A DNA stretch of 64,000 bases from Aureimonas sp. SK2 (GTDB lineage Bacteria > Pseudomonadota > Alphaproteobacteria > Rhizobiales > Rhizobiaceae). Position 1 is the first letter of the stretch, and each line of letters starts with the position of its first letter. Below, in pieces: positions 52,998-61,974 of the stretch. A program made the translations under genes and the position numbers. The DNA is taken from assembly GCF_029813115.1 (NCBI RefSeq), contig NZ_JAPZDS010000009.1:1-64000 (forward strand), read 5' to 3'. The notes under the pieces were generated by a model, which was not told where the DNA came from, made no database searches, and saw nothing but the letters and a program-made list of their open reading frames with translations.

Positions 52998-54317
52998 ATG
53001 ATGATTCTTCAGGTTGGCCTCGCGGCCGAGCTCCAGGCCTATGCCGACAAGAACGGCCCGGTGACCGTGGGCCTCGCGGGCTCCGGCCAGATGGGCACCG
53101 ACATGGTCGTGCAGCTCACCCTGATGCCGGGCGTGCGCCTCGGCGCCCTGTCCGAGCTGAACGTCGCGGGGGCGGAAGCCGCGCTGCGCATGGCAGGCAC
53201 CGAGTTCGTCCATGCCGCGGGCGTCAACGACATCGACCGTGCCATCGAGGGCGGCAAGGTCGCGCTGACCGAGGACTTTAAGGCGCTCTGCGCCTCCGGC
53301 CATATCGATGTCATCATCGACGCGACCGGCAACCCGAACGTCGGCACGTTGATCGCGCTGGAGGCGTTCCGGAACGGCAAGCATGTCGTGATGCTCAACG
53401 TCGAGGCCGACATCACGATCGGCCGGTTCCTGCGCGAGGAAGCCGCCAAGGCCGGCGTCGTCTACACGGGCGCGGCGGGCGACGAGCCGGCGGCGACGAT
53501 CGAGATCATCGGTTTCGCCCAGTCGCTGGGCTTCGACATCGTCTGCGCCGGCAAGGGCAAGAACAACCCCCTGAAGTTCGACGCGACACCGGACGCCTAC
53601 GAGGACGAGGCGCGCCGGCGCAATATGAACGCCCGCATGCTGGTCGAGTTCGTGGACGGCTCCAAGACCATGATCGAGATGGTCGCGGTCGCCAACGCGA
53701 CGGGGCTCGTGCCGGATGTTCCGGGGATGCATGGGCCTGCCGCCACGCGTGACGAGCTGGCCTCGGTGCTCTGCACCAGGGAGGACGGCGGCGTCCTCTC
53801 GGGCACGGGCAAGGTCGACTACTCCATCGGCAAGGGCGTCGCGCCCGGCGTCTTCTGCATCGTGAAGCCCAGGCACGATCGCGTGCTCGAGCGCATGAGC
53901 GATCTCAAGATGGGTCCCGGCCCGAACTACACGATCTTCCGCCCCTATCACCTGACCTCGCTGGAAGTGCCGCTTTCCGCGGTGCGCGCGGTGATGAAGG
54001 GCGCGCCAGACCTCATCCCCGCCGATCGCCCGGTCGCCGAGTGCGTCACGCTCGCCAAGCGCGACCTCAACCCCGGCGATACGCTCGGCAAGATCGGCGA
54101 GTACGACTATCGCGGCTTCGCAATGACCTGGGAAGGCGCCCGCGACGAGGGCGCCCTGCCGCTGGGGCTGGCGGAGCGGGCGCGTGTCATCAAGCCGATC
54201 AAGGCCGGCGAGAAGCTGACCTATGCCAATTGCGAGCCGGACGACAGCCTGGTGATCACCCAGATCCGCCGACGTCTCGACCAGGCCGACGGGCGCTTCG
54301 CCACGGCCGCCGAATAA
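52998..54317 (+). CDS. SAF-domain NAD(P) oxidoreductase, DXR-like (DRL/COG4091) family
   Basis: The 439 residues open with a Rossmann fold ([13 protein letters not shown], 24-36, glycine motif 28-33). A homoserine-dehydrogenase-like catalytic domain with GKGKNNPL near 184-191 follows. The end is a SAF domain (about 340-430, with [18 protein letters not shown]). Brucella DRL, from this family, converts 1-deoxyxylulose 5-phosphate to 2-C-methylerythritol 4-phosphate in place of DXR. Other members are annotated as homoserine dehydrogenase-like and are uncharacterised. GGGAGG precedes ATG 52998. Position before acetoin-dehydrogenase genes suggests a catabolic, reverse-direction role. Confidence 0.85.
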   Translation: MMILQVGLAAELQAYADKNGPVTVGLAGSGQMGTDMVVQLTLMPGVRLGALSELNVAGAEAALRMAGTEFVHAAGVNDIDRAIEGGKVALTEDFKALCASGHIDVIIDATGNPNVGTLIALEAFRNGKHVVMLNVEADITIGRFLREEAAKAGVVYTGAAGDEPAATIEIIGFAQSLGFDIVCAGKGKNNPLKFDATPDAYEDEARRRNMNARMLVEFVDGSKTMIEMVAVANATGLVPDVPGMHGPAATRDELASVLCTREDGGVLSGTGKVDYSIGKGVAPGVFCIVKPRHDRVLERMSDLKMGPGPNYTIFRPYHLTSLEVPLSAVRAVMKGAPDLIPADRPVAECVTLAKRDLNPGDTLGKIGEYDYRGFAMTWEGARDEGALPLGLAERARVIKPIKAGEKLTYANCEPDDSLVITQIRRRLDQADGRFATAAE

Positions 54318-54338
54318 CCGGATCAGGAGACAGGTCGC

Positions 54339-55391
54339 ATGTCCGCCATCCCCAAGGCTGCCGATGTCGCCGAGGCCGCGCCGCAGGCAAGCGGCGGGCG
54401 CGAGGGCGACAACCGCCCCTTCGCCTTCCGCCATTTCGAGCCGGCCGTCCTCAAGGACGCGCTGCGCCAGATGCACCTGATCCGCCGCTTCGAGGAAGGC
54501 GCGGAGGAAAGCTACATGCGCGGCCTGATCCACGGCACGATGCACCTGTCGATCGGCCAGGAGGCCTCGGCGGTCGGGATCTGCCTGCCCCTGACGGATA
54601 CCGACCAGATCACCTCGACCCATCGCGGCCATGGGCATTGCATCGCCAAGGGCGCGGAGGTCGGGCGGATGTTCGCCGAGTTCTTCGGCAAGGAGACCGG
54701 ATATTGCCGCGGCCGCGGCGGCTCCATGCACATCGCGGACGTGACCAAAGGCAATCTCGGCGCCAATGGCATCGTCGGCGGCGGCCTGCCCATCGCGGTG
54801 GGCGCGGCGCTCTCCATGAAGATGCAGAAGCGTCCCGACGTCGTCGTCTCCTTCTTCGGCGACGGCGCCAACAACGAGGGCGCCTTCCACGAGGCGCTCA
54901 ACATGGCCTCGATCTGGAAGCTGCCGGTCGTTTTCGTCTGCGAGAACAACAAGTACGGCATGTCGGTCTCGACCGAACGCTCCACGGCGGTCAAGAACAT
55001 CGCCGACCGCGCCGTGGCCTATTCGATGCCGGGCGTGACGGTGGACGGCAATTCGCTGTCGGACGTCTCGGAAGCCTCCGTCACCGCCATCGAGCGGGCG
55101 CGGCGCGGCGAGGGGCCGACCCTCATCGAGTGCAAGACCTATCGCCACCGCGGCCACTCCAAGAGCGACCGCAATCGCTATCGCACGAAGGAAGAGATCG
55201 ACGACTGGATCTCCAAGGATCCGATCGGCCGCTTCGAGGCCGAACTGATCCAGTACGGCATCGTGACCGACGGCGAGGTCGAAGGCATCCGCGCCGATGT
55301 CGAGCGCGAGATCGCGGAAGGGATCGAGTTCGCCAAGAACTCCCCGTCGCCCGACCCATCCGACGCGACCCGTTTCGTCTACACCGCCTGA
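54339..55391 (+). CDS. Thiamine-diphosphate-dependent dehydrogenase E1 alpha (acetoin-dehydrogenase type)
   Basis: Alpha subunit of a 2-oxoacid or acetoin dehydrogenase E1, 350 residues. The ThDP motif runs from [20 protein letters not shown] (GDG at about 174) to ENN near 203. [28 protein letters not shown] near the start is the typical E1alpha segment. [14 protein letters not shown] carries the phosphorylation-loop-type residues. The next genes give E1beta and E2. Pairing with a hydrolase-type E2 points to an acetoin-like alpha-hydroxyketone substrate rather than pyruvate. Confidence 0.93.
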   Translation: MSAIPKAADVAEAAPQASGGREGDNRPFAFRHFEPAVLKDALRQMHLIRRFEEGAEESYMRGLIHGTMHLSIGQEASAVGICLPLTDTDQITSTHRGHGHCIAKGAEVGRMFAEFFGKETGYCRGRGGSMHIADVTKGNLGANGIVGGGLPIAVGAALSMKMQKRPDVVVSFFGDGANNEGAFHEALNMASIWKLPVVFVCENNKYGMSVSTERSTAVKNIADRAVAYSMPGVTVDGNSLSDVSEASVTAIERARRGEGPTLIECKTYRHRGHSKSDRNRYRTKEEIDDWISKDPIGRFEAELIQYGIVTDGEVEGIRADVEREIAEGIEFAKNSPSPDPSDATRFVYTA

Positions 55392-55417
55392 CCGGCGACC
55401 CCCAAGGAATCCCCCGG

Positions 55418-56431
55418 ATGAGCGAACTTGCGAACGCGGCTGGCGGCCGCGAGCTTTCCTATGCCCAGGCGATCCAGGAAGCGATCGCCATCGCTATGGA
55501 GGAGGACCCTCGTGTCTTCATCATGGGCGAGGATATCGGCGTCTACGGCGGCGCCTTCCAGGTGACGGGCGACCTCGTCCATCGCTTCGGCGCCGATCGC
55601 GTGATCGACACGCCGATCGCCGAACTCGGCGGCGCGGGCGTTGCGGTGGGGGCGGCGCTCACAGGCATGAAGCCGATCTACGAGTTCCAGTTCTCCGATT
55701 TCGCGACGCTGGCGATGGAGCAGATCGTCAACCAGGCGGCCAAGCTCCGCTTCATGCTGGGCGGCAACGTCTCGGTGCCGCTGGTCATGCGCTTTCCGGC
55801 GGGCTCGGGCACGGGCGCGGCCGCCCAGCACTCCCAGAGCCTCGAGGCCTGGCTCGGCCACGTCCCCGGCCTGAAGGTGCTCCAGCCCTCCACCCCGCAC
55901 GATGCCAAGGGCATGCTGCTCGCCGCGATCGACGATCCCGATCCGGTGATGATCTTCGAGCACAAGATTCTCTACAAGTCGAAGGGCATCGTCCCCGAGG
56001 GCCGTTACACCGTGCCGATCGGCAAGGCGGCGGTGGTGCGCGAGGGCAGGGACCTGACGATCGTCGCGTCCGCCATCATGGTCCACAAGGCGCTGGCGGC
56101 GGCCGAGGAACTGGCCAAGGACGGCATCGACGTCGAGGTCGTGGACCTTCGCACCGTGCGCCCGATGGACCGCGAGACCATCATCGCGAGCGTGATGAAG
56201 ACCGGCCGCCTCGTCTGCGTCTACGAGGGCGTCAAGACGCTCGGCGTCGGCGCCGAGATCTCGGCGATGATCGCCGAGTCGGAAGCCTTCGACTATCTCG
56301 ACGCGCCGATCCTGCGGCTCGGCGGCGCGGAGGCGCCGATCCCCTACAACCCCGAGCTCGAGAAGGCGGTCGTGCCGCAGGTCGAGGGCATCGTCGCGGC
56401 CGTGCGCAAGCTGGCCCGCCGGGAGCGCTGA
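55418..56431 (+). CDS. Thiamine-diphosphate-dependent dehydrogenase E1 beta
   Basis: Beta subunit, 337 residues, of the same E1. Conserved segments are [32 protein letters not shown] (with Glu/Asp contacts to ThDP), [20 protein letters not shown], and [45 protein letters not shown] and [18 protein letters not shown] close the C-terminal domain. Start is ATG 55418. A 26-base gap from E1alpha and 3 bases to E2 show one operon. Confidence 0.93.
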   Translation: MSELANAAGGRELSYAQAIQEAIAIAMEEDPRVFIMGEDIGVYGGAFQVTGDLVHRFGADRVIDTPIAELGGAGVAVGAALTGMKPIYEFQFSDFATLAMEQIVNQAAKLRFMLGGNVSVPLVMRFPAGSGTGAAAQHSQSLEAWLGHVPGLKVLQPSTPHDAKGMLLAAIDDPDPVMIFEHKILYKSKGIVPEGRYTVPIGKAAVVREGRDLTIVASAIMVHKALAAAEELAKDGIDVEVVDLRTVRPMDRETIIASVMKTGRLVCVYEGVKTLGVGAEISAMIAESEAFDYLDAPILRLGGAEAPIPYNPELEKAVVPQVEGIVAAVRKLARRER

Positions 56432-56434
56432 GCC

Positions 56435-57832
56435 ATGCCGACCGAAGTGATCCTGCCCAAGGTCGATATGGACATGGCGACCGGCCAGATCTCGCGCTGG
56501 TTCTACAAGGAAGGCGACACCATCAAGAAGGGCGAGCCGCTCTTCGAGATCGAGACCGACAAGGCGGCCATGGAAGTGGATGCGCCTGCCAGCGGAACGC
56601 TGCGCAACGTCACCGGCACGGAAGGTGTCGACATCGCCGTCGGTGCGCCGGTCGCCTGGATCTTCGCCGAAGGCGAGGCCTTCGACGGGCGGCCCACCGG
56701 GGCAGCGTCCGAGGTCAAGGGCGGGCCCGATCCGGATGTCGAGACGGATTCCAAACCCGCCTCGACGGACATTGCCACGGCAGCGGCCAACGGCGGGAAG
56801 TCATGCTGCGCCAAACCCGCCGAGGGCGAGCGCCGGGGCGTTCGTGCGACGCCGCTCGCCCGCCGCATCGCCCGCGAACGCGGCATCGACCTCGCTTCGG
56901 TGTCCGGCACGGGACCGCTTGGCCGCATCGGCCGCGAGGACGTGGAACAGGCCGCCTCGTCGCGCGGCGGGGCGCCGGCCGCGCCCGCACCGGCCGGCGA
57001 GCGGCCCCAGCCCGTCGCCGCCCGCGCGCCCGAACCTGTCCCGGCGCCACGCCAGACGGCGTCCATGGCGGATGCCGCGACGCCGCTTGCGGTCGTGCGC
57101 CTGCGCGAAGGGCAGGGCGTGCCCGTCGTGATGATCCACGGTTTCGGCTCGGAATCGGCGAGCTGGCGTCCGCTGCTCGGCGAGATGACGGAAGGCGGAC
57201 CGGTTCTCGGCATCGACCTCGCCGGCCACGGCGGTTCGCTGGCCCAGGAAGCGGACGGGTTCGACGCGCTGGTCTCCGGCGTCGAGGAGACGCTGATCGC
57301 GCTCGGCGTCGGGACCTGCCACCTCGTCGGCCACTCCCTCGGCGGTGCCGTCGCGGCAGCCGTGGCCTCGGGCACGGCGACCGACGTCCGCTCGCTCATG
57401 CTCCTGTCGCCGGCCGGCTTCGGCCCGGACATCGACACCGGCTTCACCGAAGGCTTCGCCCGCGCGACCGACGAGGCGCCGGTCCGCGCCTGGCTGCGCC
57501 ATCTGGTGGCCGACCCCGCGGTCCTCTCCGACGGCCTCGTGCGGGCGACCGCGCGCGGGCGCGCCGACGGCCGCCAGGCGGAGGCGCAGACCAAGCTGGG
57601 CTCGACGCTCTTCTCCAACGGCGCGCAATACGTGTCGGTCCGCGACCTCCTCGCCGGCCTGTCCATGCCGGTGAAGATCGTCGCGGGCACCGAAGATCGT
57701 GTGGTGCCGGCACGTCACTTTGCCGGCCTGCCCGGGCGGATCGCCTTGCATCTCTTCCCGCGCACGGGACATATGCCGCAGATCGAGCAGAAGGGCGACG
57801 TCGCCCGCCTGCTGCGCGAGCTGACACGCTGA
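56435..57832 (+). CDS. E2 component with lipoyl, binding and alpha/beta-hydrolase domains (AcoC type)
   Basis: Lipoyl-bearing component of the acetoin-type dehydrogenase complex, 465 residues. The N-terminal lipoyl domain carries the lipoylated lysine Lys43 (EIETDKAAMEV). A peripheral-subunit-binding domain follows (RATPLARRIARERGIDL, about 136-172) after a linker. The usual acyltransferase catalytic domain is replaced by an alpha/beta hydrolase from about 218: VPVVMIHGFG, nucleophile GHSLGG (Ser301), GTEDRVV and RTGHMPQIE. AcoC of acetoin dehydrogenase has this hydrolase arrangement. No E3 gene is in the window. Confidence 0.93.
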   Translation: MPTEVILPKVDMDMATGQISRWFYKEGDTIKKGEPLFEIETDKAAMEVDAPASGTLRNVTGTEGVDIAVGAPVAWIFAEGEAFDGRPTGAASEVKGGPDPDVETDSKPASTDIATAAANGGKSCCAKPAEGERRGVRATPLARRIARERGIDLASVSGTGPLGRIGREDVEQAASSRGGAPAAPAPAGERPQPVAARAPEPVPAPRQTASMADAATPLAVVRLREGQGVPVVMIHGFGSESASWRPLLGEMTEGGPVLGIDLAGHGGSLAQEADGFDALVSGVEETLIALGVGTCHLVGHSLGGAVAAAVASGTATDVRSLMLLSPAGFGPDIDTGFTEGFARATDEAPVRAWLRHLVADPAVLSDGLVRATARGRADGRQAEAQTKLGSTLFSNGAQYVSVRDLLAGLSMPVKIVAGTEDRVVPARHFAGLPGRIALHLFPRTGHMPQIEQKGDVARLLRELTR

Positions 57833-57949
57833 CGGCTTGGGCGGGGACGGTTCCGTCCCGACCCGAAGGACCGTCCTTCCGGCCGGTTCGGGCGACCGGG
57901 CCGGCCGGAAGCGCGTTCGGCTCTGGAATGGACCTGCGGGGAGGCCGGC

Positions 57950-58651
57950 ATGGCGGAATTCGACGGCATCATCTTCGACTGCGACGGCGTTCTGGTCGAC
58001 AGCGAGGTCCTCGCCCGCCGGGCCATGCAGTCGGTCTACCGCCAGGCCGGCATCGACGTCTCGGCCGACATGGTCAATGCCGTTGTCGGCATGAAGTTCG
58101 CCGACATCCTAGCCTCCATCGAGACCCGGACCGGGCGCTCGCTGGCGAAGGAATACCACCCGCAGTTCTGGACGGAGACCAAGGCACTCTTCACGGCCGA
58201 ACTCGCCCCGACCCCCGGCATCGTCGCCTTCCTGGAAGCCTCGACGCTGCCGCGCTGCGTTGCGTCCTCCTCCGACCACGAGCGCATCCGCCACAGCCTC
58301 AAGGTGACCGGGCTCGACCGCTTCTTTTCCGACGATGCGATCTTCTCCTCGCACGACGTGAAGCGCGGCAAGCCGGAGCCCGACCTCGTGCTTCACGCGG
58401 CGAGCCGCATGGGCTTCGACCCTGCGCGCTCGCTGGTGATCGAGGATTCGCGCTTCGGCATCATGGGCGCCAAGGCCGCCGGCATGGTCGCCTACGGCTT
58501 TCTCGGCGGCGCCCATCTCCTCGCCAACACTGGCGATGCGCTTCGCGATGCCGGCGCCGATTTCGTGGCCCGTACCTACGACGAGATCGCCGCGGAAATG
58601 GTGCGCGGAGGCCGCCGGATGGAGATTCAACGAGATCCGTCTCGGGGTTAA
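57950..58651 (+). CDS. HAD-family phosphatase (beta-phosphoglucomutase-like)
   Basis: Haloacid-dehalogenase fold hydrolase, 233 residues, with FDCDGVLVDSE (nucleophile Asp10 and Asp12), SSSDHERIRHSLKVTGLDRFF (motif II Ser), KRGKPEPDL (motif III Lys) and VIEDSRFGIMGAKAAGM (motif IV). It lies 117 bases downstream of the E2 gene and may be the last gene of the operon. It could dephosphorylate a sugar phosphate of the pathway, either productively or as a repair step. The substrate is open. Confidence 0.93.
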   Translation: MAEFDGIIFDCDGVLVDSEVLARRAMQSVYRQAGIDVSADMVNAVVGMKFADILASIETRTGRSLAKEYHPQFWTETKALFTAELAPTPGIVAFLEASTLPRCVASSSDHERIRHSLKVTGLDRFFSDDAIFSSHDVKRGKPEPDLVLHAASRMGFDPARSLVIEDSRFGIMGAKAAGMVAYGFLGGAHLLANTGDALRDAGADFVARTYDEIAAEMVRGGRRMEIQRDPSRG

Positions 58652-58795
58652 TTCCGCTCCGCCCGCAGGTTTTTCTCCAACCGCCCATACGGACTAGAGC
58701 TTTGTTGCGATCCGTCGCTGTCACGCCGCGCACCATGGTCTCGGCGGCACGTCGTCGCGATCATCGGCGGACAAGCTCGACCGCGAGGCGCAATC

Positions 58796-58945
58796 TCAGA
58801 TGCGCCGGCGGCCCGTGACCAACTGGTAGACCACGACGATCACGGCGATCACCAGCAGGAGATGAATAAGCCCTCCGGCAACATGGAAGACAAATCCCCC
58901 AAGGATCCAGAGGACGAAGAGAATGACGGCGATCGTCCACAGCAT
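58796..58945 (-). CDS. 49-residue Lmo0937-family membrane protein
   Basis: Small hydrophobic protein, two helices: MLWTIAVILFVLWILGGF and a second IHLLLVIAVIVVVYQLVTG, with RRR-I at the end. This is the short Lmo0937-family pattern, found widely and of unknown function. GAGGAA precedes ATG 58945. Confidence 0.85.
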   Translation of the reverse strand: MLWTIAVILFVLWILGGFVFHVAGGLIHLLLVIAVIVVVYQLVTGRRRI

Positions 58946-59559
58946 GACAGTTCCTCGATTGCGACCTCAGCAGTCTCTCGAAAACGTGAGGTGACCGGGT
59001 TGCGTTCCCGCCGATCCTAATCGTCGGCCGAAATCCAACGCGCCGATCCGGCGGACAAGGCGCATGATCTGCCGCCACCGGGCGGCGACCCACGTCCGGC
59101 GCCCGGTGGCCGCTTCTTCCGACTCGTCGACCTCCGGAGAGCGTGTTCCGGCCGCGACCCGAGCGCGACGACGTCCACGGCGAAGGAAGCCCGGCCCTTC
59201 CGGTGGGCCTTGGCTCCGTTTCGGCGGGTGTCGCCACGCTGGGACGTGCCGCCGGCGCGCCGCTTCTACCCGAAACGCCGCCAAGGGCCACGAAGCAGGT
59301 CACTTCAAAGGCTCGTCGATACCGGAGGGAAAGCGCGACGAGGCGCAAGGGGCGCGGCAAGCGGAGACGCACGGTGGCGGGGCCTCTCGCGTCCTGCCCT
59401 GCCGACAACACCGCGCGGGTCGCCTGAGGCGGGGCACCTTCCGCTCGTCCACGGAGGGTCGCCTCCGGCGGCCCGATGCGTGGTTTCCACCAAGGGGGCA
59501 CAAGTCCCGGCCGCTCGAAGCGGGGCTCTATTTTCCGGCGTGCCGGATCGCTCGCCTCC
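58946..59559. other. 614-base stretch without a supported gene
   Basis: Between the Lmo0937 gene and the PTS operon. It has normal GC but no frame with a family-like protein. A rightward frame at 59143-59427 (94 codons, Arg-rich) and a leftward one at 58967-59284 both have atypical composition. No hairpin or repeat stands out. Confidence 0.5.
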
Positions 59560-61494
59560 TCAGATCTCCGTCACGCATTTCTTGGCGCGGGGGATCGAGG
59601 CGGCGCTCATGGAGAGCTCGGTGACGCCGTTCTCGACGAAGAAGGGGATGAGGTCGGGGCGGGCGGCGGCCTCGCCGCACACGCCGATCCAGATGCCGGC
59701 CTCGCGCGCGGCGCCCGCCGCCATGCGGATCGCGGCCAGCACCGCCGGATGCTCCGTGCGGTTGAGCTTGGCGACACGCGGGTTCAGGCGGTCGGCGGCC
59801 ATGACGTACTGGGTGAGGTCGTTGGTGCCGACGGAAAAGAAGTCCACCTCGCGCGCGATCTCGGCGGCGACGAACACCGCCGCGGGGGTCTCGATCATCA
59901 CGCCCAGCTCGAACGCGCCGTGGGCTTGGCCGCCGGCGTCGAGTTCCGCGCGGCATTCGTCGAGCAGCGCGCGCACCGCCCGCACTTCGCCGACATCGGC
60001 GATCATCGGCAGGAGAATCTTGACGTTGCCGACGATGCTGGCGCGCAGGAGCGCGCGAAGCTGCGGCTTGAAGACGTCCGGCCGCTCCAGGCACATGCGC
60101 ACGCCGCGCCAGCCGAGGAACGGGTTGTCCTCGTGCTCGAAGTCGATGCCGGCGACCGGCTTGTCGCCGCCGATGTCGAGCGTCCGGATCACCACCGGGT
60201 GCGGCGCGAAGGCCTGCGCAAGCGTCGTGTAGGTCTCGGCCTGCTCGTCTTCGCCGGGCAGGGTCCGGCGTTCCATGAACAGGAACTCCGTGCGGAACAG
60301 GCCGACGCCCATGGCGCCCGCCTTCTGCGCGGCCTCGATCTCGGCGAGCGAGCCGAGATTGGCGGCGATCTCGATGCGCCGGCCGTCGCGGGTCGTCGGC
60401 TCGACCGTGCGATAGGCTTCCAGTGCGGTGCGCTCGGCGGCTTCGCGGGCGATCGCGCCCCGGAAACGCTCGGCCTCAGCAGCGTCGGGGTCGAGCGCGA
60501 CCGCGCCGGTGGAGCCGTCGAGGGCGATCGTCCGGACCGCCTTCAGGCGCGCCTCGTCGGCCGAAAACCCGAGAACGGCGGGAATGCCGTGGGCGCGGGC
60601 CATGATCGCGACATGGCTCGTCGCCGCGCCCTTGCGGCAGACGATCCCGCCGATGTCGGCGAGCGTCGCCTTGGCGAGGTCGAGCGCGGCGATCTCGTCC
60701 GCCACGATGACCGAACCCCTTGGCATGTCCGCGAGCGTCATGTCGCGCCGGCCGAGAAGGGTGAGCGTGATGGCGCGCGTGACCGAGCGGATGTCCTCGG
60801 CGCGGGCGCGAAGATACGGGTCGGCCAGCGCCTCGAAGCTCGCCGCGATCGTCCGGCCGGCCTCCGACACGGCGCTCGCCGCATCCTGCCCCGCCGCGAT
60901 CCCGCTTTCGACGGAACCGATGAACTCGGCGTCCTCGGCCACTTCCACCAGCGCATCGATGATGGCCGCGTCGTCGCGCTTGAGGCCGGGCCGCGCCTTG
61001 GCGTCGCGGAAGGACTGGACGGTGCCGGCGAGGGCTTGGCGGTAGCGCCGGCGTTCGGCCTCGCGCTCTTCCGGCGGGACCGTGCAGGGCTGGATGTCGA
61101 GCGCGGCGGGAAAGAAGGCGAAGGCCGGCCCGATCGCCGTCCCCTCGCTGGCCGGCACGCCGCGATCGGGCGAGGCGCACGCCGGAGTCACGGCGGGGGC
61201 CGCGGGCTTGCCGGTGGCCGTCAAGTCGATGTCGCCGGCGTCCGGCGTCTGGAGAAAGGTCGCGAGCGCCGAGACGGCGTCGGCGGCGTCCTCGCCCTCG
61301 GCGCGAAGTGTCGCCTCGTCGTTCTCCTTCACGCCGAGCAGCATCAGCTTGACCGCGCTCGTGGCGCTGGCGCCGCGCCCGTTGCAGCGGATCTCGACCT
61401 CGCAGGAAAAGCTCTTGGCCAGCTTCACGAACTGCGTCGCCGGGCGGGCATGGAGACCGTCGTGCACGCGCACGACGACGGAGCGCTCGATCAT
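59560..61494 (-). CDS. HPr-enzyme I fusion phosphotransferase of the PTS
   Basis: General PTS protein that takes phosphate from phosphoenolpyruvate. The 644 residues carry an N-terminal HPr domain with His15 in HDGLHARPATQFVKLA and a Ser46-like residue in ASATSAVKLMLLGV. The enzyme I part starts near residue 110. It has active-site His294 in GAATSHVAIMAR, the PEP-binding GLFRTEFLFM motif and, near the end, the catalytic Cys in WIGVCGEAAARPDLIPFFV. An HPr-EI fusion without a IIA-type extension is unusual. It lies 32 bases downstream of IIA and probably serves this PTS. Confidence 0.93.
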   Translation of the reverse strand: MIERSVVVRVHDGLHARPATQFVKLAKSFSCEVEIRCNGRGASATSAVKLMLLGVKENDEATLRAEGEDAADAVSALATFLQTPDAGDIDLTATGKPAAPAVTPACASPDRGVPASEGTAIGPAFAFFPAALDIQPCTVPPEEREAERRRYRQALAGTVQSFRDAKARPGLKRDDAAIIDALVEVAEDAEFIGSVESGIAAGQDAASAVSEAGRTIAASFEALADPYLRARAEDIRSVTRAITLTLLGRRDMTLADMPRGSVIVADEIAALDLAKATLADIGGIVCRKGAATSHVAIMARAHGIPAVLGFSADEARLKAVRTIALDGSTGAVALDPDAAEAERFRGAIAREAAERTALEAYRTVEPTTRDGRRIEIAANLGSLAEIEAAQKAGAMGVGLFRTEFLFMERRTLPGEDEQAETYTTLAQAFAPHPVVIRTLDIGGDKPVAGIDFEHEDNPFLGWRGVRMCLERPDVFKPQLRALLRASIVGNVKILLPMIADVGEVRAVRALLDECRAELDAGGQAHGAFELGVMIETPAAVFVAAEIAREVDFFSVGTNDLTQYVMAADRLNPRVAKLNRTEHPAVLAAIRMAAGAAREAGIWIGVCGEAAARPDLIPFFVENGVTELSMSAASIPRAKKCVTEI

Positions 61495-61526
61495 GGCTCG
61501 AAATCCGGTGTCGAAGGTCTTTGGGG

Positions 61527-61907
61527 TCAGTCGCCGATGGCGATGGTCGCGCCGGGCTGAAGCGCTCGGGCCAGCATCTCGCCGTCGACCGGGCTCGCGG
61601 TCAGCTCGCCGGGGCGCTCGGGCGCGGCCGCGCCGTTGAAGTTGATGACGACATGGCCGATGTCGCGCACCTTGGCCCAGGCGAGCTCGCCGATGCCGGT
61701 GAGGCGGGCTTCCACGGAGCCGATACGGATCGGCACGCCGGGCGCGGGCGCTCCGGTCGACGGCTCGCCCTCGACGGCGTGCATCACCGACACCTCGGCG
61801 AGCTCCGGCGGCGCGCCGTCCGCGAACAGGATCAGCACGCCGCCTTCCAGAAGGTCGGGAACGTCGGGACCGACGGCGGTGACGCGGGTGCGGAGGTATT
61901 GGGTCAT
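61527..61907 (-). CDS. srlB: PTS glucitol/sorbitol-specific IIA component
   Basis: Phosphoryl carrier between HPr and IIB, 126 residues. The alignable segments to E. coli SrlB are LLEGGVLILFADGAPPELAEVSVMHAV, containing the phosphorylated His43 in the same position, and DIGHVVINFNG. VDGEMLARALQPGATIAI ends the protein. The gene sits between IIB (srlE) and the HPr-EI gene on the minus strand. Confidence 0.9.
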   Translation of the reverse strand: MTQYLRTRVTAVGPDVPDLLEGGVLILFADGAPPELAEVSVMHAVEGEPSTGAPAPGVPIRIGSVEARLTGIGELAWAKVRDIGHVVINFNGAAAPERPGELTASPVDGEMLARALQPGATIAIGD

Positions 61908-61974
61908 GGAAATCCTCGGGCGGACGATGGCCGCTGGAAAGGGGCCGGGCGGGCGGGCCGCCCGGCCGGAGCGA

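Noticed and set aside
54339-57832. Pyruvate dehydrogenase operon
   Set aside because: E1alpha and E1beta alone could be PDH, but the E2 lacks the acyltransferase domain and has an alpha/beta hydrolase, there is no E3 next to it, and the context is polyol catabolism. An acetoin-type activity fits better.
59143-59427. 94-codon Arg-rich frame before the PTS operon
   Set aside because: No ribosome site, no motif and atypical composition; open frames of this size are expected by chance at this GC.
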